8,429 bases of DNA from CAYMFD01 sp964389475 (GCA_964389475.1 CAYMFD010000135.1:1-8429); one strand, 5' to 3'. Shown: positions 1-8,044, counted from the first letter of the stretch. The notes: generated by a model from the sequence alone, not told the origin. Program-made: numbers and translations.

Positions 1-1134
1 GAAGAGAATCCTATCACGGGAGGTAACAACGATGACGACAATAACGACGCCGTCGTACTCGACTGCGACTACAACGCCGATATCACTCTCACAGACCGTA
101 ACCCTGACGGCGTCGACTATATAGTAGACTGTGATCTAGAGATCCGAGACGGTACATTTACCATCGAGGCAGGTACTACTATCCAGTTTATGGAAGGAGC
201 AAGTCTCTCTGTAGAGCAGGGCGGTATCCTGCGAGCACGAGGTACAGCTGGGGCAATGATCACCATGACAGGTACGGAGCCTGGCCGTTCGTCCTGGCGA
301 GGCCTTTACATATACTCTGACCGAGGTTCGATGACGCTTGACCACGTCCTTATTGAGGATGCAGGTCAGGGCGAGGAGTTCGGTGTGCTCAATGATAATC
401 ATGGGGCCATCACACTACACGGCTCGGCAAGTATTTCCAACTGCACCATTCGCAATAGTGCCTCAAATGGTGTGATCACCCTAGAGAATATCTATGATGC
501 TAGAGTAGATGCATTCGCAGATAACACGATTACGGGCTGTGAAGACTACCCAATACTCGTGAGTCAGAATCATATTACGGATATGGACCTTCACTCTTGT
601 AGCCTAGAGCAGAATGGCATCAATATGATAGGCCTCCATCAGGATGATAGTGATAGACTCACCCAAGCGTCTGTCTTCAAGGCGCAAAAGATCCCCTACT
701 TTATACGTGATGGTTTTGAGCTGTATGCACCATTGACCATCGAGGCTGGTGTAGAGGTGGTGATGGGCAATGGAGCCTTTCTCAGTACCAGTCGCCAAAA
801 CAATGAGTACCTATTAATCCAAGGAACAGCCTCTAACCGTGTTACTATCCGTGGTGCTGAGGCATTTAGCGGCTACTGGCAGGGTATCTACATCCACCAG
901 GGTAATAGCCTAAACATCTGGGAGCATCTCGATATATCGGACGGAGGCGGTACAGTACAGGGCAGGGGCGACCTAGCTGGTAATATTACTGTCGAGTGGG
1001 ATGGTACATTGACTATCAATGATTGTACGAGCTCTAGGAGTGGTGGTGATTGCGATATAGTGTTGAGCACATTCATAGGTGTGCCTGAGCTGACTAATAA
1101 TAGCCCTCAGATCACCAATGTCTGCGAGGAGTAG
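1..1134 (+). CDS. Secreted right-handed beta-helix-type surface protein, 3' part (5' end outside window)
   Basis: The frame is open from the first base and stops at TAG 1132-1134, giving 377 visible residues. The ATG at 190 is internal, because clear homologous-looking protein sequence precedes it in frame. The visible part begins with an Asn/Asp-rich linker (about residues 9-17), as often follows a lipoprotein or signal peptide. It then carries two related modules (about residues 40-122 and 233-318), each with a TIEAG motif, a glycine-rich turn, a GTA motif and a W-x-G-(I/L)-Y-I motif. Such modules with short beta-strand runs (ITLHGSASISNCTIRNS) are typical of parallel beta-helix surface proteins of Bacteroidota. 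No catalytic motif or type IX C-terminal sorting domain is visible; the protein ends NVCEE. The role is unknown: possibly adhesion or polysaccharide binding. The gene converges on the response regulator gene and is separated from it by 98 bases. The fold call is moderately confident; the function is not assigned. Confidence 0.8.
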   Translation, partial: EENPITGGNNDDDNNDAVVLDCDYNADITLTDRNPDGVDYIVDCDLEIRDGTFTIEAGTTIQFMEGASLSVEQGGILRARGTAGAMITMTGTEPGRSSWRGLYIYSDRGSMTLDHVLIEDAGQGEEFGVLNDNHGAITLHGSASISNCTIRNSASNGVITLENIYDARVDAFADNTITGCEDYPILVSQNHITDMDLHSCSLEQNGINMIGLHQDDSDRLTQASVFKAQKIPYFIRDGFELYAPLTIEAGVEVVMGNGAFLSTSRQNNEYLLIQGTASNRVTIRGAEAFSGYWQGIYIHQGNSLNIWEHLDISDGGGTVQGRGDLAGNITVEWDGTLTINDCTSSRSGGDCDIVLSTFIGVPELTNNSPQITNVCEE

Positions 1135-1182
1135 TTATTTAGCATTGCTAGCAGAGTAGCAGAATAACCCCGATAAACATAT

Positions 1183-1223
1183 AGCAGGAGATCCAGCAGT
1201 TTCTGGTTCTCCTGCTTAGTTTT
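1183..1223. terminator. Hairpin terminator between convergent genes, possibly bidirectional
   Basis: AGCAGGAGA (1183-1191) pairs perfectly with TCTCCTGCT (1208-1216). Inside lies a T-T mismatch and then CCAG (1193-1196) paired with CTGG (1203-1206), closing a six-base loop. The plus side is followed by TAGTTTT; the minus side is followed by a weaker T-rich run. It lies 48 bases past the stop of the plus-strand gene and 16 bases past the stop of the minus-strand response regulator, so it could end both transcripts. The T tract is short, so efficiency is uncertain. Confidence 0.7.
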
Positions 1224-1232
1224 AAGAGGAAG

Positions 1233-1949
1233 TTACACCGTATCGATCCGACTCCTAAACCAGTCAAAGAAGGCCTTCTTGCGACCTTTGGAGATGGGCA
1301 CGCTATCTCCGTTGCGCATGAGTACGCTACCGCCGTCGGACTTGAGGATTCGGTCGATATGGTCAAAGTGTACTATGTGGGTATTATGGACCCGGTAGAA
1401 GGAGGCTGCAGGTAGGGTTTCCTCGACGTCCTTCATAGTCTTGCTCACGGTGTGTTGCTTTTCTAGAGTGACGATGGTCGTATAGTTCTTATACGCTTCT
1501 ACCCTTACGATATCTGTCTTTTTGATCACTATCCAGCCCTCTTGCGTGCTGAGCGATAGCCAGTTACCTGATGTTTTTTCTTTCCGAGACTTGAGGAGTT
1601 TCTCTGCTCTCTGGACTGCCTCTACGAGCTCATCTGGGTCTAGTGGCTTGAGTAGGTAGTGCAGGGCTCCTTGGCGGAAAGCCTCTACGGCGTACTGATC
1701 GTAGGCAGTGATAAATATGATCTCGCCACTATACGCCGGTAGTCGTTGTAGCATCTCGATACCGCTCAGGCCGGGCATCTGCACATCTAGAAAGAGGAGG
1801 TCGGGATTCGTATCCGCTATAAGCAACACACCGTCTTGTGCATTGTCGGCCTTGCCTACGATCTGGATGTCTTGTGGTAGCGCCTCGACCAACATGCGGG
1901 TAGTCTCCCTGCTGTGTAGTTCGTCGTCGATGATTACTGCTTTTATCAT
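1233..1949 (-). CDS. LytTR-family response regulator
   Basis: This is a 238-residue two-domain DNA-binding response regulator. The receiver domain (about 1-120) has the acidic pair D8/D9, the phospho-acceptor D55 in a FLDVQMPGLSG context, T81 and the conserved K101 before a proline. The LytTR domain (about 131-236) shows the family pattern FYRVHNTHIV and, near the end, VPISKGRKK. LytTR domains bind imperfect repeats in promoter DNA, so this is expected to be a phosphorylation-controlled transcription factor in the cytoplasm. All receiver residues needed for phosphorylation are present. Its ATG overlaps the TGA of the upstream sensor kinase gene by four bases (ATGA, 1946-1949), which indicates translational coupling and a cognate pair. 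There is no purine-rich ribosome site before the start, as is usual in Bacteroidota. Its targets are unknown; the divergent adhesin gene beyond the kinase is the nearest candidate. Confidence 0.95.
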   Translation of the reverse strand: MIKAVIIDDELHSRETTRMLVEALPQDIQIVGKADNAQDGVLLIADTNPDLLFLDVQMPGLSGIEMLQRLPAYSGEIIFITAYDQYAVEAFRQGALHYLLKPLDPDELVEAVQRAEKLLKSRKEKTSGNWLSLSTQEGWIVIKKTDIVRVEAYKNYTTIVTLEKQHTVSKTMKDVEETLPAASFYRVHNTHIVHFDHIDRILKSDGGSVLMRNGDSVPISKGRKKAFFDWFRSRIDTV

Positions 1950-4900
1950 TGGGGTGGTTTTGTATCTATGGTTATGACCACCTTGGCACCTGTATCGTAT
2001 CTGTCCGAGTCGGCTATGGTGAGGGAGTAGTGGTGGTCGTCACTCTTGTTGATTAGGTCAAATCGCTCTCTGATGATATTGAGGCCATAAGACTTGGTCT
2101 TGTTGAGCTCGGGATCTGTGCTGGCTGATGATTTGGCCTGCAGGCCGACTCCGTTGTCCTCGATACTGATCTGGTAACCAGTCGGGGTGGTCGTGATCGC
2201 GATTTCTAGGTTCTTCTCTGTTTTTTTAGAAGGTAGGAGTCCGTGCCAAAAAGCATTTTCGACGATAGGTTGTATCACGAATGGTGGTATGGGTACAGCC
2301 TTCCAGCCGTCTGCAGCATCGTATTCTGTCGTAAACGAAAACGAATCGTTAAACCGCAGTTGCTCTAGCTCTACGAATAGCTCGGTAAGCTCGATCTCCT
2401 CTACTAGTCGGACCATAGCCTGATCACCGTGATGCAAAGTAGTGCGGAGCAGGCGGGCAAATTTGGTGATGTAGCTGAGCCCCTTTTCTTTCTCATCCAT
2501 CATAAAGAGATAGCGGATCGAGTTCATGCTATTAAAGATAAAGTGGGGATTCATCTGTGACTTTAGTACCATGGTCTCTAGTTGTGCAAATCGTTTGTCG
2601 ATCTCTAGCTCTCGCTGCTGGCGCCTGATGACAGATCGGATAGTCGTCAGTACCGTAAGGACTATTGCGAGGCTCAGTAGGATCCTAAACCACCAGGTCT
2701 CATACCATGGTGGGAGTATGCGGATCGACAGGTTAGCGGCTGGGCTCCAGTCGCTGGCCTCCGTATGTACTCGCACCTCAAAGGTGTACCTGCCCGGCTG
2801 TACATTGGTATAGGCAGACTCTCGATCACCTCTATCCCGTCGCCACTCGCGATCCACGCCGACCAGCCGATACTCGTAGTCCTCAAGGTGGCTATCCACG
2901 TAGTTGATCGACCCGAATGATAGAGAGAAGAAGTTCTCGTCATGTGGTAAGGTGATGCCCTTTTCGCCTGCCAGCAGGGTGTCTTGCACTCGATCGTAGA
3001 GTTTAAACCCTGTGATCTGCGCCGTAGGGCTAGACGCTTGTATGGACAGTAACGAGTCGATGGAGACCGTGTAAAAGCCTGCTCCATGAGCGAGATAGAT
3101 GTGGCTATCCTGGTCAAAGTCGATTGTGTAGACCGCTCGTGCTATGCCACACTCTTTACCGAAGTTTCGTACTTGTCCAGAGTCGGGATCCACGTACGTC
3201 AGTCCAGCGTTAGAGCCTAGCCATAAGTGGCCCTCTTGGTCTGCAGCTATATCGTATATGACATCGGACCGTAGACCAGTGGCCGTTGTGATATGCCTGT
3301 TGATCCGCTCCTGTTTGATATCCCACTCGATGATACCATTAGCTGAGGTGGCCAGCCAGACGTGATCGGCCGATGACTGTGCTAGAGCAGTGATAGAGCG
3401 AAACTTACTGCCCTCGTAGGTAGCGCATATGTCAGCGGAGAGGTAGTTGCTTGTCGTATTATCGATCTTGTCAAAGACGGTCCAGCCCTGCTCCGTAGCG
3501 ACCCAGATCTTGCCAGACTCATCCTCTAGAAAGTCAACGATGTAGTCTTGGTATACGATGGCTGGGTCCGACTGGTGGTCGTAGTGGATGGATCGCGATT
3601 CACCCTGTGGTAGATAGTACAACCCCTTCCGCTGTTTACCATTCCACAGATCACCATTACTATCTCTGAATATGGCCTCATGTCGATGGACATTCAGCTG
3701 GCTAAAAGCGTCGATTTTGGTCAGACCATCATCCGGGGTGTAGTAGTAGGCCTCATACTTATCGCATACCAGCAGGGAGTCGGCATTAAGTGCATGTATC
3801 GCTTGTATAGTAGTGCCTGACTTTCGCTCAAATTGATGCCTGACTATCTCACCAGTCTCTAGATGTCTTGACTCGATGTAGCCAAGTCCCTTCCGGTAGT
3901 GGACATAGTTATTTGTAACTGCGAGTTTAAAACACTTACCTCCTGTACGATAGTCCACCGCTCGATCAGACGCAGGGCAATATTTATGGATACCACCTTT
4001 CTGACTGCGACTCAGTATGTATGTACAGCCGTCACTGGTTTTATAGAATCGGCCATTGAGCTTATAATTTGGGCTTATGCCGTCTTCCTGAGATAGGGTG
4101 GTAAGTTTTTTAAAGTCCGTGTGCAGCAACGACAGTCCTGCTTCTGCAGACACCATAATATGCGCTTCATCGTAGGCCATGACACCAGTGACGTTGTTGA
4201 GCACCTTTCCATTGACCTGCCTCAGTACCTCGTATGTCTCTGTCGATGTATCAAAGTAGACTAGGGCTCCGAAGGTGCCTAGCCAGAGGTTGCCAGTAGC
4301 ATCTTTGTCCATACTCCTGCACCAGAGAGGTTCGATCTTTGTCTTGTTACCTTGACTTTGAGTCGTTTCTTGTTGGATTTTTTGCGAAAACAAGAATGCT
4401 TCTGATACGTGTGTAGAGGCATTGAACTTGACTAGTCCTCTCGTAGTGGCGAGCCAGTAAGTATTTGCTTCGCTGTAGTGCTTCTGTACCGATACGACCG
4501 TTTTGGGGCGATAGTCCTGGAGGAAGTCCTCATCATCTATGGAGATATGCAGGTAGTTGCCGGTCGCCTTATCGTAGCGGGACAGTCCGCCATAGAAGTA
4601 AGAAATCCAGATGTAGCCAGCCTCGTCCTCCCACATGCCCCACACGCGGTCATGGAGTAGGCTATTCTCGTCATTAGGGTCGTGGTCCAGATCCAGGATC
4701 TTTTTGCCGTTAAGGTCAAATACATTGACACCCAACTCGTGTATGGCCGTCCAGATCAGCCCGCTAGAGTCGACCATCACGTAGATAATGATATTGCCGT
4801 CTATACTATTGGCATCCTCTTCCGTATGTGTGTAGCACTTGATGGTGCTACCGCTGTATCGACATAGTCCCTTGCGACTGCCTATCCACAGGTAGCCGAG

Positions 4901-5101
4901 AGAGTCTTCGACTAGGGCATTTTTGGCGATGAAGTAGTTGCCTAGCTGGTCGTAGGGATCCTCGATCTTCTGGATGTTGTGTTGTAGAGGTACTTGACCA
5001 TGAGCTGCTGATAGGGTGGTCAATATGTAGAGTGATATAACCAACCTACGATAGACGAAAGAGGCTAATGAATGAAATAATATACGAGAAGAATCAAGCA
5101 C
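1946..5101 (-). CDS. Two-component sensor: Reg_prop propellers, Y_Y_Y domain and LytS-type histidine kinase
   Basis: This is a 1051-residue membrane sensor. The start is GTG at 5101-5099, directly preceded in frame by a TGA stop, so no longer start exists; a TTG at residue 20 is a possible alternative. A signal peptide covers about residues 1-36. Periplasmic propeller blades follow, with typical G-x-(L/I)-W-(I/L/V)-(G/A) motifs near residues 70, 116, 164, 272, 484, 532, 581 and 626. A Y_Y_Y domain (about 730-795) and one transmembrane helix (about 805-824) lead to a short coiled segment and the His_kinase domain, with phospho-acceptor H853 in NPHF. The ATPase domain has an N box around N949 (VENAFWHG), DNGVGL at 982-987 and GLNIIRERF from G1006. 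All key kinase residues are intact. There is no fused receiver or AraC domain, unlike the hybrid HTCS regulators of Bacteroides; the partner regulator is the overlapping downstream gene. The ligand is unknown; similar propellers often sense glycans or other extracellular compounds. Confidence 0.95.
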   Translation of the reverse strand: MLDSSRILFHSLASFVYRRLVISLYILTTLSAAHGQVPLQHNIQKIEDPYDQLGNYFIAKNALVEDSLGYLWIGSRKGLCRYSGSTIKCYTHTEEDANSIDGNIIIYVMVDSSGLIWTAIHELGVNVFDLNGKKILDLDHDPNDENSLLHDRVWGMWEDEAGYIWISYFYGGLSRYDKATGNYLHISIDDEDFLQDYRPKTVVSVQKHYSEANTYWLATTRGLVKFNASTHVSEAFLFSQKIQQETTQSQGNKTKIEPLWCRSMDKDATGNLWLGTFGALVYFDTSTETYEVLRQVNGKVLNNVTGVMAYDEAHIMVSAEAGLSLLHTDFKKLTTLSQEDGISPNYKLNGRFYKTSDGCTYILSRSQKGGIHKYCPASDRAVDYRTGGKCFKLAVTNNYVHYRKGLGYIESRHLETGEIVRHQFERKSGTTIQAIHALNADSLLVCDKYEAYYYTPDDGLTKIDAFSQLNVHRHEAIFRDSNGDLWNGKQRKGLYYLPQGESRSIHYDHQSDPAIVYQDYIVDFLEDESGKIWVATEQGWTVFDKIDNTTSNYLSADICATYEGSKFRSITALAQSSADHVWLATSANGIIEWDIKQERINRHITTATGLRSDVIYDIAADQEGHLWLGSNAGLTYVDPDSGQVRNFGKECGIARAVYTIDFDQDSHIYLAHGAGFYTVSIDSLLSIQASSPTAQITGFKLYDRVQDTLLAGEKGITLPHDENFFSLSFGSINYVDSHLEDYEYRLVGVDREWRRDRGDRESAYTNVQPGRYTFEVRVHTEASDWSPAANLSIRILPPWYETWWFRILLSLAIVLTVLTTIRSVIRRQQRELEIDKRFAQLETMVLKSQMNPHFIFNSMNSIRYLFMMDEKEKGLSYITKFARLLRTTLHHGDQAMVRLVEEIELTELFVELEQLRFNDSFSFTTEYDAADGWKAVPIPPFVIQPIVENAFWHGLLPSKKTEKNLEIAITTTPTGYQISIEDNGVGLQAKSSASTDPELNKTKSYGLNIIRERFDLINKSDDHHYSLTIADSDRYDTGAKVVITIDTKPPQ

Positions 5102-5238
5102 TCACTCAATATAGTAGCTTCTTAGTTTAATCACGATGACAATGTGCAGATCTACTCATTGGTCGAGTGAATGACTGTGGTTAGGTGCTGCATGGTTCTG
5201 TAGTCAACTGTTGTGAAAATGAGGGAGTTGAATTGGTT

Positions 5239-5273
5239 AATAATCGATAATTCTCTCAAGATGATCAATTATT
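5239..5273. promoter_or_regulatory. Imperfect inverted repeat in the divergent promoter region
   Basis: AATAATCGATAAT (5239-5251) and ATGATCAATTATT (5261-5273) pair at 11 of 13 positions around a nine-base spacer. The dyad lies 138 bases upstream of the kinase GTG and 89 bases upstream of the adhesin ATG. Its position suits an operator for either gene, and equivalent bases of the two arms are about two helical turns apart. The region is AT-rich, so a chance match is possible, and no protein can be assigned to it. The remainder of 5102-5361 shows no gene. Confidence 0.35.
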
Positions 5274-5325
5274 CACTGAGATAGGCGATTTATTCTTTAG
5301 TCGTCCACGGCGTTGGCGGTGCTTG

Positions 5326-5333
5326 TACTTTTA
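5326..5333 (+). promoter_or_regulatory. Possible -7 promoter box of the adhesin gene
   Basis: TACTTTTA matches seven of the eight positions of the Bacteroidota sigma-A -7 element TAnnTTTG. It would place the transcription start near 5340, with a leader of about 20 bases before the ATG at 5362. No convincing -33 TTG/TTTG element lies at the usual spacing. The leader is A-rich and lacks a Shine-Dalgarno site, as is usual in this phylum. Weak call. Confidence 0.3.
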
Positions 5334-5361
5334 GGAGTAGTAATCACAAAAATCACTTTTA

Positions 5362-7917
5362 ATGCACTTTCTAAATCGTATTTCTGGGCTGTTGCTGGTT
5401 CTCTTGACTGTTCTTAGCACGTCAGTTTTAGCACAACAATCTACTTCTGGTAGTTATACGCCAATTATTGCTACATCGTCTGGCACGTGGGACGACCAGT
5501 GTAATGGTCCGAGTACTACTATAGCTATCACTTTACCAGCTGGCGAAAATGTTGCTGTTACTAGCATATCTTATGATTATGACTTTGTGTCAGTAAGTCC
5601 TAATGCCCCGAATACCCAAAAGTCCTATTTACACCTGGCCAATACTGGAGTTGATGATAATATCAACGGCAACGTATCTGGCATTGTAGGAGAGACATTC
5701 AGCTACGCAGGCACTAGTAGTTTTGCTAATGGTACTTATCCTGGTGGTACTACCTTAGTATTCGAAATAAGGGCATGGCGAACTTTCGGAGCCAATCCTG
5801 GATGCAATGATCTGGACCAGTATATAGATGGCTATAACCTTACTGTTAATCACACCGCTCCTTTCGATGTGCCCAAAGTTGGTATCAATACGCATAATCC
5901 CAAGGCTGCCCTAGATGTACAAGGAAAAATTAAACTAAGTGATGATAACTCTAGTGTAGAGGAGGGAAATCTCAGGTACAACGAGAGCAATGCCGACTTC
6001 GAAGGCTATACGAATAGTGGCTGGAGGTCTCTTACAACATCTAGGGTAGGAGAGCTCAAGGGCTACACGGGCAGTATGAGTAATGCGGTCACTTATAACC
6101 TTGATCAAAATATTACCATTACTGATTCGATTGCAATAATCTATGACTCTGGTGGTCCTTCGGGTGACTACCAGAATAACGAAGATTATCAGGTAGACTT
6201 TGACCTATCTGCTTTTAGTGATGCAGTGGGTATCAACTTTGCCGTCGAAGAATTTGACTTGGCCTCATTCCCAGATAATCTCCAGATTAATGATGCTAGG
6301 CTGAATGCTTCATTTAATACGCAAGTGAGCAATATCCAATGCATGGCCTGTGGTGTAATTCGCTTTGTATCTAGCCCCAGTGGCGTCTCGTCAGGATTCA
6401 AAATTGTAGCTACAGTCATTTTCGATGATACTTATACGCCGACTGACATACTTAGTTATGCAGATTTTAGTAATAACTGGCAGTATATACCTGAGAAGGA
6501 TGCACTTTCGGCGGGGTCAAAAAATTTTGGCGTTGACAGCGTTGGCCTCCGTGCACTGCAGTATGGAACCAATGCTTTCGCGAGTGGTGAAGATGCCATC
6601 TCGTTTGGTGAGCAGAGCAAGGCTTCAGGCGATCATGCAATAAGCTTTGGAAAATTTGCTGAGGCTGAAGGTGATTATTCGATCAGTCTTGGTAGATTAA
6701 GTAACGCATCGGCAGACAATGCGGTGAGTATTGGTACGAATGCTGATGCTCGGGGCCCATTCTCTGTTAGTATCGGACAAGGAACTGATGCAGCTGGCTA
6801 CGCATCAACGAGCTTGGGTTACTTTACGAATGCGTTTGGTCACTATTCTACTGCGATGGGCAATAGTTCTACATCCCTTGGTGATTATTCCACCTCTAGC
6901 GGAAAAAGTTGTCAAGCATCGGGTGACTATACCGTTAGTCTTGGTAAGGACAACACTGCTTTTGGAGACTATGCAACAAGTCTTGGGTTACAAGCCAGTG
7001 CCGATGGTATTGCCTCTTTCAGTGCTGGATTTAATACTGAGGCAGATGGGATTTCTGCAGTAAGTATCGGTAGTAATTCATCGGCAACTGGTACTGTAGC
7101 AGTAGCAATAGGAAATATTACTTCGGCAGATGGCGACTATTCTACGGCGCTTGGCCACAACACTATATCCGTAGGTGATTACTCGATCGCCATGGGTAGA
7201 TTCAACGTGGGATTCAGCAATACGATATTAGAACTTGGCTACGGCACATCTGCAGCGAACCGAAGAAATGCAATGACCATCAGGGACAATGGATTCATTG
7301 GTTTGTCCGAAGTTGCGCAGCCAATGTCGCAATTGCACCTTGGTAATGACAGTTCTGATCCTTGGCAGCGGCACATCAGACTAGATTATGATGGTGCAAA
7401 TGGCGTCTTTGGTAATATACTTTATGACTCCGATGGGATGATCTTTAGAAATCAAGGAAACGGTACTGATTACACTTTTTACAATAATGCCAATCAGGTA
7501 ACAGCTACCATTACGGATATTGGAAATCTCTGTCTTACAGGCAATGTGACTTGCGCTTCTGACAGAACACTCAAAAGAGATATCGTTCGGCTAAATGGTA
7601 GTCTGAATAAGATCATAGCTATTAGAGGCTATAACTATTACTGGAAAGCTACACCTGAGTCGGATGACCTGCAGACTGGTGTAATTGCACAAGAACTAAG
7701 AGAAATATTTCCTGAGCTTGTCTTAGAGGATGATGATGGCCTGCTATCAGTGAACTATATAGGCCTGACCCCTCACCTAGTCGAGGCGGTCAAAGAGTTG
7801 AAGGTAGAGAATGACGGGCTCAGCCAGCAATTGGAGACCCTACAAGCGGACTACGAAGACTTAAAAGCAGTAGTGGATGAACTGTCCCGCAACCTTAAGC
7901 AGTCACAAGACCGATAG
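5362..7917 (+). CDS. Secreted YadA-head-repeat adhesin with C-terminal S74 intramolecular chaperone
   Basis: This is an 851-residue surface fiber protein. Residues 1-24 are a Sec signal peptide (cleavage after SVLA; no lipobox Cys). About 27-165 is an unrecognised beta domain with C47 and C148, which could form a disulfide. About 170-225 holds VGINTHNPKAALDVQGKI, a linker common in Bacteroidota S74 proteins. About 252-355 resembles a CUB domain (DSGGPSGDYQNNEDY, later a GFKIVATVIF strand). Residues 404-613 are fifteen uninterrupted 14-residue YadA-type head repeats, expected to form a trimeric left-handed beta-roll. A beta connector follows to about 730. The C-terminus is a peptidase S74 chaperone: SDRTLK places S733 and K738 five residues apart, the Ser-Lys dyad that drives self-cleavage in phage endosialidase tailspikes, then VIAQELREIFPELV and a terminal coiled coil (about 795-847). 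Cleavage would release 119 residues. It has no YadA membrane anchor and no type IX sorting domain, so its attachment is unclear. It is divergent from the sensor operon and looks AT-richer than it. Confidence 0.93.
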   Translation: MHFLNRISGLLLVLLTVLSTSVLAQQSTSGSYTPIIATSSGTWDDQCNGPSTTIAITLPAGENVAVTSISYDYDFVSVSPNAPNTQKSYLHLANTGVDDNINGNVSGIVGETFSYAGTSSFANGTYPGGTTLVFEIRAWRTFGANPGCNDLDQYIDGYNLTVNHTAPFDVPKVGINTHNPKAALDVQGKIKLSDDNSSVEEGNLRYNESNADFEGYTNSGWRSLTTSRVGELKGYTGSMSNAVTYNLDQNITITDSIAIIYDSGGPSGDYQNNEDYQVDFDLSAFSDAVGINFAVEEFDLASFPDNLQINDARLNASFNTQVSNIQCMACGVIRFVSSPSGVSSGFKIVATVIFDDTYTPTDILSYADFSNNWQYIPEKDALSAGSKNFGVDSVGLRALQYGTNAFASGEDAISFGEQSKASGDHAISFGKFAEAEGDYSISLGRLSNASADNAVSIGTNADARGPFSVSIGQGTDAAGYASTSLGYFTNAFGHYSTAMGNSSTSLGDYSTSSGKSCQASGDYTVSLGKDNTAFGDYATSLGLQASADGIASFSAGFNTEADGISAVSIGSNSSATGTVAVAIGNITSADGDYSTALGHNTISVGDYSIAMGRFNVGFSNTILELGYGTSAANRRNAMTIRDNGFIGLSEVAQPMSQLHLGNDSSDPWQRHIRLDYDGANGVFGNILYDSDGMIFRNQGNGTDYTFYNNANQVTATITDIGNLCLTGNVTCASDRTLKRDIVRLNGSLNKIIAIRGYNYYWKATPESDDLQTGVIAQELREIFPELVLEDDDGLLSVNYIGLTPHLVEAVKELKVENDGLSQQLETLQADYEDLKAVVDELSRNLKQSQDR
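6571..7200 (+). repeat. Fifteen tandem 42-bp units coding YadA-head repeats
   Basis: The stretch codes exactly 15 x 14 residues (404-613) without insertion or deletion. The pattern is roughly x-x-x-A-x-G-D-Y-S-x-S-L-G-x, for example FAEAEGDYSISLGR and ITSADGDYSTALGH. At DNA level the units have diverged widely, so the array is old and held by protein selection, not recently expanded. The glycine and small-residue spacing fits the left-handed parallel beta-roll of YadA-like heads. Confidence 0.9.
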
Positions 7918-7960
7918 TGGACGACGGTAAATAGATAGCGTTAAACATCTAACCTTAAGC
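7891..7960 (+). repeat. Direct repeat flanking the adhesin stop codon
   Basis: AACCTTAAGC occurs at 7891-7900, inside the last codons of the adhesin, and again at 7951-7960 beyond the stop, exactly 60 bases apart. It may mark a small duplication or a binding site, or be chance. Flanking bases are not shared. Confidence 0.4.
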
Positions 7961-8010
7961 GTCCATCTCAAGCAACACGAAAATAGGAGCTTAGTATCGT
8001 ATAAAAGTCC

Positions 8011-8018
8011 TACTTTTG
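8011..8018 (+). promoter_or_regulatory. Promoter -7 box of the tRNA-Leu gene
   Basis: TACTTTTG is a perfect match to the Bacteroidota sigma-A -7 consensus TAnnTTTG. TTAG at 7991-7994 is a weak -33 candidate, 16 bases upstream. Transcription would start near 8025, giving a leader of about 20 bases before the mature tRNA at 8045. This suggests the tRNA has its own promoter and is not read through from the adhesin gene. Confidence 0.7.
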
Positions 8019-8044
8019 CACTCGCTTACGAAAGTCAGCGACCT

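Noticed and set aside
2674..3117. 147-residue minus-strand open frame inside the kinase gene
   Set aside because: It lies in another frame of the kinase, whose propeller and Y_Y_Y domain motifs run through it; the product is Arg/Ser-rich without domain character, so it is a shadow frame.
5180..5238. GTT triplets at 5180, 5195, 5210, 5227 and 5236, the first three spaced by 15 bases, considered as LytTR binding repeats
   Set aside because: Flanking bases do not fit the LytTR site consensus and the spacing differs from the usual about two helical turns; a triplet is too short to count.
6731..7063. 110-residue plus-strand open frame inside the adhesin
   Set aside because: Its repetitive leucine-rich product is the out-of-frame reading of the 42-bp repeats; the main frame has the clear YadA-head pattern.
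6571..7200. CRISPR or recombination-type DNA repeat
   Set aside because: The regular period is protein-level only and units are diverged in DNA, with no spacer-repeat alternation.
7918..7965. Terminator of the adhesin gene from TGGACG/CGTCCA
   Set aside because: Six outer pairs with a loose interior of about 36 bases and no T run; too weak to call.
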